DNA from: an uncultured Sphingobium sp.
Lineage (GTDB): Bacteria > Pseudomonadota > Alphaproteobacteria > Sphingomonadales > Sphingomonadaceae
DNA length: 8,316 nt
Assembly (NCBI GenBank): GCA_913773715.1
Contig: CAJYHD010000389.1
Span: 1 to 8,316, forward strand
Reading direction: 5' to 3'
Made by a program: the position numbers and the translations under genes. Of this stretch, positions 5,717 to 8,316 are shown piece after piece. Under the pieces are notes generated by a model. The model saw only the letters and a program-made list of their open reading frames with translations, did not search any database and was not told the DNA's origin. Each line of letters begins with the position of its first letter. The stretch's first letter is position 1.

Positions 5717-6724
5717 ATGACCGATATCTCCAACGTCCAGCCCGACGCCCGCGCCGAAACGCTGCTGGAAGCGCCCGATCGCGAAGTGGATGCGCGCGAG
5801 CTGTTCGGCGTCGATGTCGATATGAAGATCCCGGCTTTCAGCCAGGCGGACGAGCGGGTGCCCGACCTCGACCCCGCCTATGTGTTCGATCCCGACACCA
5901 CGCTCGCGATCCTGGCGGGCTTTGCCTACAACCGCCGCGTGATGGTGCAGGGCTATCATGGCACCGGCAAGTCGAGCCATATCGAGCAGGTCGCCGCGCG
6001 CCTCAAATGGCCGTGCATCCGCATCAACCTCGACGCGCATATCAGCCGCATCGACCTCGTCGGACGCGACGCCATCGTGCTGAAGGACGGGCAGCAGGTG
6101 ACGGAGTTTCGCGAAGGCCTGCTCCCTTGGGCGCTCCAGCGTCCGGTTGCGCTGGTGTTCGACGAATATGACGCAGGTCGCCCCGATGTCATGTTCGTGA
6201 TCCAGCGCGTGTTGGAAACGGACGGCAAGATGACGTTGCTCGACCAGAATCGCGTGATCCGCCCGAACCCGCATTTCCGCCTGTTCGCGACCGCCAATAC
6301 CGTGGGTCTTGGCGATACGACCGGCCTTTATCATGGCACGCAGCAGATCAACCAGGGTCAGATGGACCGCTGGAACCTGGTCGTGGCGCTCAACTATCTG
6401 CCCGCCGCGACCGAGGCGCAGGTGGTTCTGGCGAAGTCGGGCGAATATGATCATGAGGGCGGCCGCAAGGAAGTCGAGAATATGATCAAGGTCGCCCAAC
6501 TGACGCGGCAGGGCTTCATCAACGGCGACATTTCGACCGTCATGTCGCCCCGCACCGTAATCAGCTGGGCGCAGAATGCGCTGATCTTCAAGAATGTCGG
6601 CTTCGCCTTCCGCCTCTCCTTCCTCAACAAATGCGACGAGGCGGAGCGGGCGCTGGTCGCCGAATATTATCAGCGCGTCTTCGGCAAGGATTTGCCTGAA
6701 AGCGTCGCTAGCCGGGCTGCCTGA
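5717..6724 (+). CDS. cobS: Cobaltochelatase AAA+ subunit CobS
   Basis: A 335-residue MoxR-like AAA+ ATPase of the CobS type, complete. Walker A is GYHGTGKS (79-86) with Lys85, Walker B is VFDEYD with Asp149 and Glu150, and FATAN (Asn194) is the sensor-1 region. Nearly the whole chain is recognisable CobS: the N-terminal segment around [51 protein letters not shown] and [14 protein letters not shown]. In the aerobic cobalamin pathway CobS and CobT form a ring complex that uses ATP to let CobN insert cobalt into hydrogenobyrinic acid a,c-diamide. It heads a compact plus-strand run (cobS, osmC-like, phosphatase, cobT). A purine-rich GGAAAG lies 13 nt before the ATG, which is far for a ribosome-binding site; a closer one is not seen. 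Confidence 0.95.
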   Translation: MTDISNVQPDARAETLLEAPDREVDARELFGVDVDMKIPAFSQADERVPDLDPAYVFDPDTTLAILAGFAYNRRVMVQGYHGTGKSSHIEQVAARLKWPCIRINLDAHISRIDLVGRDAIVLKDGQQVTEFREGLLPWALQRPVALVFDEYDAGRPDVMFVIQRVLETDGKMTLLDQNRVIRPNPHFRLFATANTVGLGDTTGLYHGTQQINQGQMDRWNLVVALNYLPAATEAQVVLAKSGEYDHEGGRKEVENMIKVAQLTRQGFINGDISTVMSPRTVISWAQNALIFKNVGFAFRLSFLNKCDEAERALVAEYYQRVFGKDLPESVASRAA

Positions 6725-6727
6725 GCC

Positions 6728-7150
6728 ATGATCGTCGTCGAACGCATCGACCCGGCAGGCGGCACGGCCCACCGGATCAGTATTCGGGGCCATGAGATCG
6801 TGGCGGACATGTCCACGCCCGATGGCCATGATGCAGGTCCCGACCCGCATGATCTGTATGATGCGGCGCTCGGCGCGTGCAAGGCGATGACGATGCTCTG
6901 GTATGCGCAGCGCAACGCGATCCCCGTGGAGGATATCCACGTCGGCGTCGTGCGCGATGCCAGCGGCGAGCGGCAGGGCGTCTACAAGCTGACGACGCGC
7001 ATCGCCGTCACCGGTCCCATAACCGACGACCAGCATGACAAGTTGATCGCCGTCGCCGCCAAATGCCCGATCCACAAGCTGATGAGCGAAGTCGAGACGC
7101 AGATTGAGACGATCGCCGTGCCGCAGGTGCGTGAGGCCGAAAGGCCATGA
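6728..7150 (+). CDS. OsmC family protein
   Basis: A 140-residue OsmC/Ohr-fold protein. It has the two conserved redox cysteines, Cys51 in ALGACKAMTMLWYA and Cys113 in AAKCPIHKLM, in the usual contexts. Ohr/OsmC proteins reduce organic hydroperoxides with this cysteine pair, recharged by lipoyl or thiol partners. This protein is of the broader OsmC type rather than Ohr proper, so its substrate is open. It starts 3 bp after the cobS stop and its own stop overlaps the next start by 4 bp (ATGA), so it belongs to the same translational unit. No strong ribosome-binding site precedes it, in keeping with translational coupling to cobS. A short cytosolic protein with no signal peptide or membrane segment. 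Confidence 0.9.
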   Translation: MIVVERIDPAGGTAHRISIRGHEIVADMSTPDGHDAGPDPHDLYDAALGACKAMTMLWYAQRNAIPVEDIHVGVVRDASGERQGVYKLTTRIAVTGPITDDQHDKLIAVAAKCPIHKLMSEVETQIETIAVPQVREAERP

Positions 7151-7929
7151 CCCAAGACGGCCTTATGCAGACTTGCCCGTTGCCTCTCAAAAGCGCGTTC
7201 AATCTGCGCGACTTTGGTGGTCATGACACCTTGGATGGCCGGACCGTTCGCACGGGCATGCTCTATCGTTCGGGGACGATGTCGTTGCTAACGGATGACG
7301 ATGCGCAGGCGTTGCGCGCCTTGGGCATTCGGGCGATCTGCGACCTGCGGCGACCCAGCGAGCGGGCCGAGGAGCCGACATCGTGGCATGGTGCCGACGT
7401 CGATTATTATTGCCGCGACTATTCCGAGACGAGCGGCGTGCTAAGCCAGGTGCTGAAAGCGGAGGACGCGACGGCGGAAGATATGTACCGGGCGATGATT
7501 GCCGTCTATCGCCTAGTGGCTGACGATCATGCCGAATCCTATCGCGCCATGTTCGGGCAGATGCTTGCCAATCGCTTGCCAATCCTGATCAACTGTGCGG
7601 CGGGAAAGGATCGGACGGGCGTGGGCGCGGCGCTGATCCTCGCCGCGCTGGGCGTGTCGCGGGAACGCATCCTCCTCGACTATCTGGCCACGAACGAGCA
7701 TGCCGACTGGGGCTGGCATCTCGGGCAGGCGGAATCGCGCTTGTCCAGAGCGCTGCGCAACGGGTCTGACGTGGTCGGGCCGGTGCTCCGGGCTGATGCA
7801 GCTTATCTCGAGGTCATGTTCGAGACGCTCGATGCCGAACATGGCGGGGTCGACGGCTATCTGCGCGATCGGGTGGGCGTCGGTCACGAAGAGCGAAGGG
7901 CGTTGCGTGACGCATTGTTGACGCCGTGA
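7147..7929 (+). CDS. Tyrosine-phosphatase-like protein (DSP/PTP superfamily)
   Basis: A 260-residue protein of the bacterial tyrosine/lipid phosphatase family (Y_phosphatase3 type, related to LipA/PtpB-like enzymes). Family landmarks are FNLRDFGG near the N-terminus, LYRSG, ICDLRRPSE, and the P-loop CAAGKDRTG, which fits C-x5-R with nucleophile Cys150 and Arg156. The usual His before the catalytic Cys is replaced by Asn (NCAAGKDRTG). The Lys-Asp inside the loop is typical of members that also hydrolyse phosphoinositides. No signal peptide is seen, so it is probably cytosolic. It overlaps the upstream osmC-like gene (ATGA) and the downstream cobT (GTGA), so it is locked into the cobS-cobT run. 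Substrate unknown; a second ATG at 7165 is an alternative start. Confidence 0.88.
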   Translation: MTQDGLMQTCPLPLKSAFNLRDFGGHDTLDGRTVRTGMLYRSGTMSLLTDDDAQALRALGIRAICDLRRPSERAEEPTSWHGADVDYYCRDYSETSGVLSQVLKAEDATAEDMYRAMIAVYRLVADDHAESYRAMFGQMLANRLPILINCAAGKDRTGVGAALILAALGVSRERILLDYLATNEHADWGWHLGQAESRLSRALRNGSDVVGPVLRADAAYLEVMFETLDAEHGGVDGYLRDRVGVGHEERRALRDALLTP

Positions 7930-8316
7930 GCGAGCGGTCGCCCCTCGACGCTTTCAAGGATGTGCTTTCCGGCGCAGCGCGGGCGATGACGCGCGATGGC
8001 GAGGTGGACGTGAGTTTCACCGCCGACACGCCGCACATGACGGGCAAGGCGATCAAGGTGCCGACGCCCGGTCGCGCATTGCCCGCCGAGCAGGTTGCGC
8101 TGGCACGGGGCTTTGCCGATGCCAACGCGCTGAAGCTGCGCCATCATAATGCGAAGATGCATGCGTCCGCTATGCCCGCCGAAGCGGTGGCGCGGGCGGT
8201 GTTCGACGCGGTCGAGCAGGCACGCGTCGAGGCGATTGGATCGCGCGCGATGGAGGGTGTGCGGGCGAATCTCAACAAGGCGCTGGACCTGCGGCTCAAG
8301 TCGGATTCGATCCGTC
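7926..8316 (+). CDS. cobT: Cobaltochelatase subunit CobT, N-terminal part (cut by window end)
   Basis: The frame opens at GTG 7926, overlapping the phosphatase stop (GTGA), and remains open to the window edge, giving 130 codons. The sequence matches the CobT N-terminus: SPLDAFKDVLSGAARAM, then PTPGRALPAEQVALARG, ADANALKLRHHNAKMHA and VFDAVEQARVEAIGSRAMEG. CobT is normally about 600 residues, with an acidic middle and a C-terminal von Willebrand A domain with a metal site; those parts lie beyond the window. It forms the CobST complex with the CobS encoded upstream and works with CobN in cobalt insertion. No obvious ribosome-binding site is seen, so translation probably depends on the upstream gene. 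Confidence 0.92.
   Translation, partial: MSERSPLDAFKDVLSGAARAMTRDGEVDVSFTADTPHMTGKAIKVPTPGRALPAEQVALARGFADANALKLRHHNAKMHASAMPAEAVARAVFDAVEQARVEAIGSRAMEGVRANLNKALDLRLKSDSIR

Noticed and set aside
5573..7075. A 500-codon open frame on the minus strand opposite cobS and the osmC-like gene
   Set aside because: cobS and osmC on the plus strand are unmistakable. Long antisense frames are common in GC-rich genes with strong third-position bias, and the antisense protein shows no recognisable domain.

Overview
The window is GC-rich and almost fully coding. It looks like chromosome from a sphingomonad-type alphaproteobacterium (Sphingobium/Sphingomonas-like). This rests on protein style, on the alphaproteobacterial gene order bolA - J-domain gene - cobS - cobT, and on GTG/TTG starts combined with heavy use of 4-bp start/stop overlaps. 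The assignment is by recognition, not by database search. No rRNA, tRNA, CRISPR array, transposase or phage gene is visible.

Layout. (1) 33-326 (-): a very small protein with a bacterial phospholipase A2-like His-Asp motif. It is divergent, by only 21 bp, from (2) a plus-strand pair at 348-2848: a membrane-associated alpha/beta-hydrolase-like protein (GTG start) translationally coupled to a cytochrome P450. (3) A minus-strand block at 2845-4809: bolA, then (after a strong hairpin) a glutathione S-transferase with a TTG start, then a pirin-family protein whose start overlaps the GST stop. The pirin and P450 genes converge and share the four bases of their stop codons. (4) A plus-strand block from 4854 to the right edge: a J-domain protein (TTG start), a 240-bp non-coding gap with short direct repeats, then a tight run of cobS, an OsmC-family gene, a tyrosine-phosphatase-like gene and cobT. 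cobT is cut by the window end. bolA and the J-domain gene diverge from a 44-bp spacer built around a perfect CCTATATAGG palindrome.

How the genes may work together. cobS (MoxR-like AAA+ ATPase) and cobT form the ATPase module of aerobic cobaltochelatase. Here they are separated by two genes that share the same translationally coupled run. BolA (iron-sulfur/redox homeostasis), OsmC (peroxide reduction), GST and pirin (oxidative and electrophile chemistry) give the middle of the window a stress/redox flavour. The left end combines a PLA2-like protein, a membrane hydrolase and a P450, which suggests lipid hydrolysis followed by oxidation; that link is inference from proximity only. Nothing here is certainly a new system. 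The most unusual points are the PLA2-like mini-protein next to the hydrolase/P450 pair, and the phosphatase and OsmC genes embedded between cobS and cobT.
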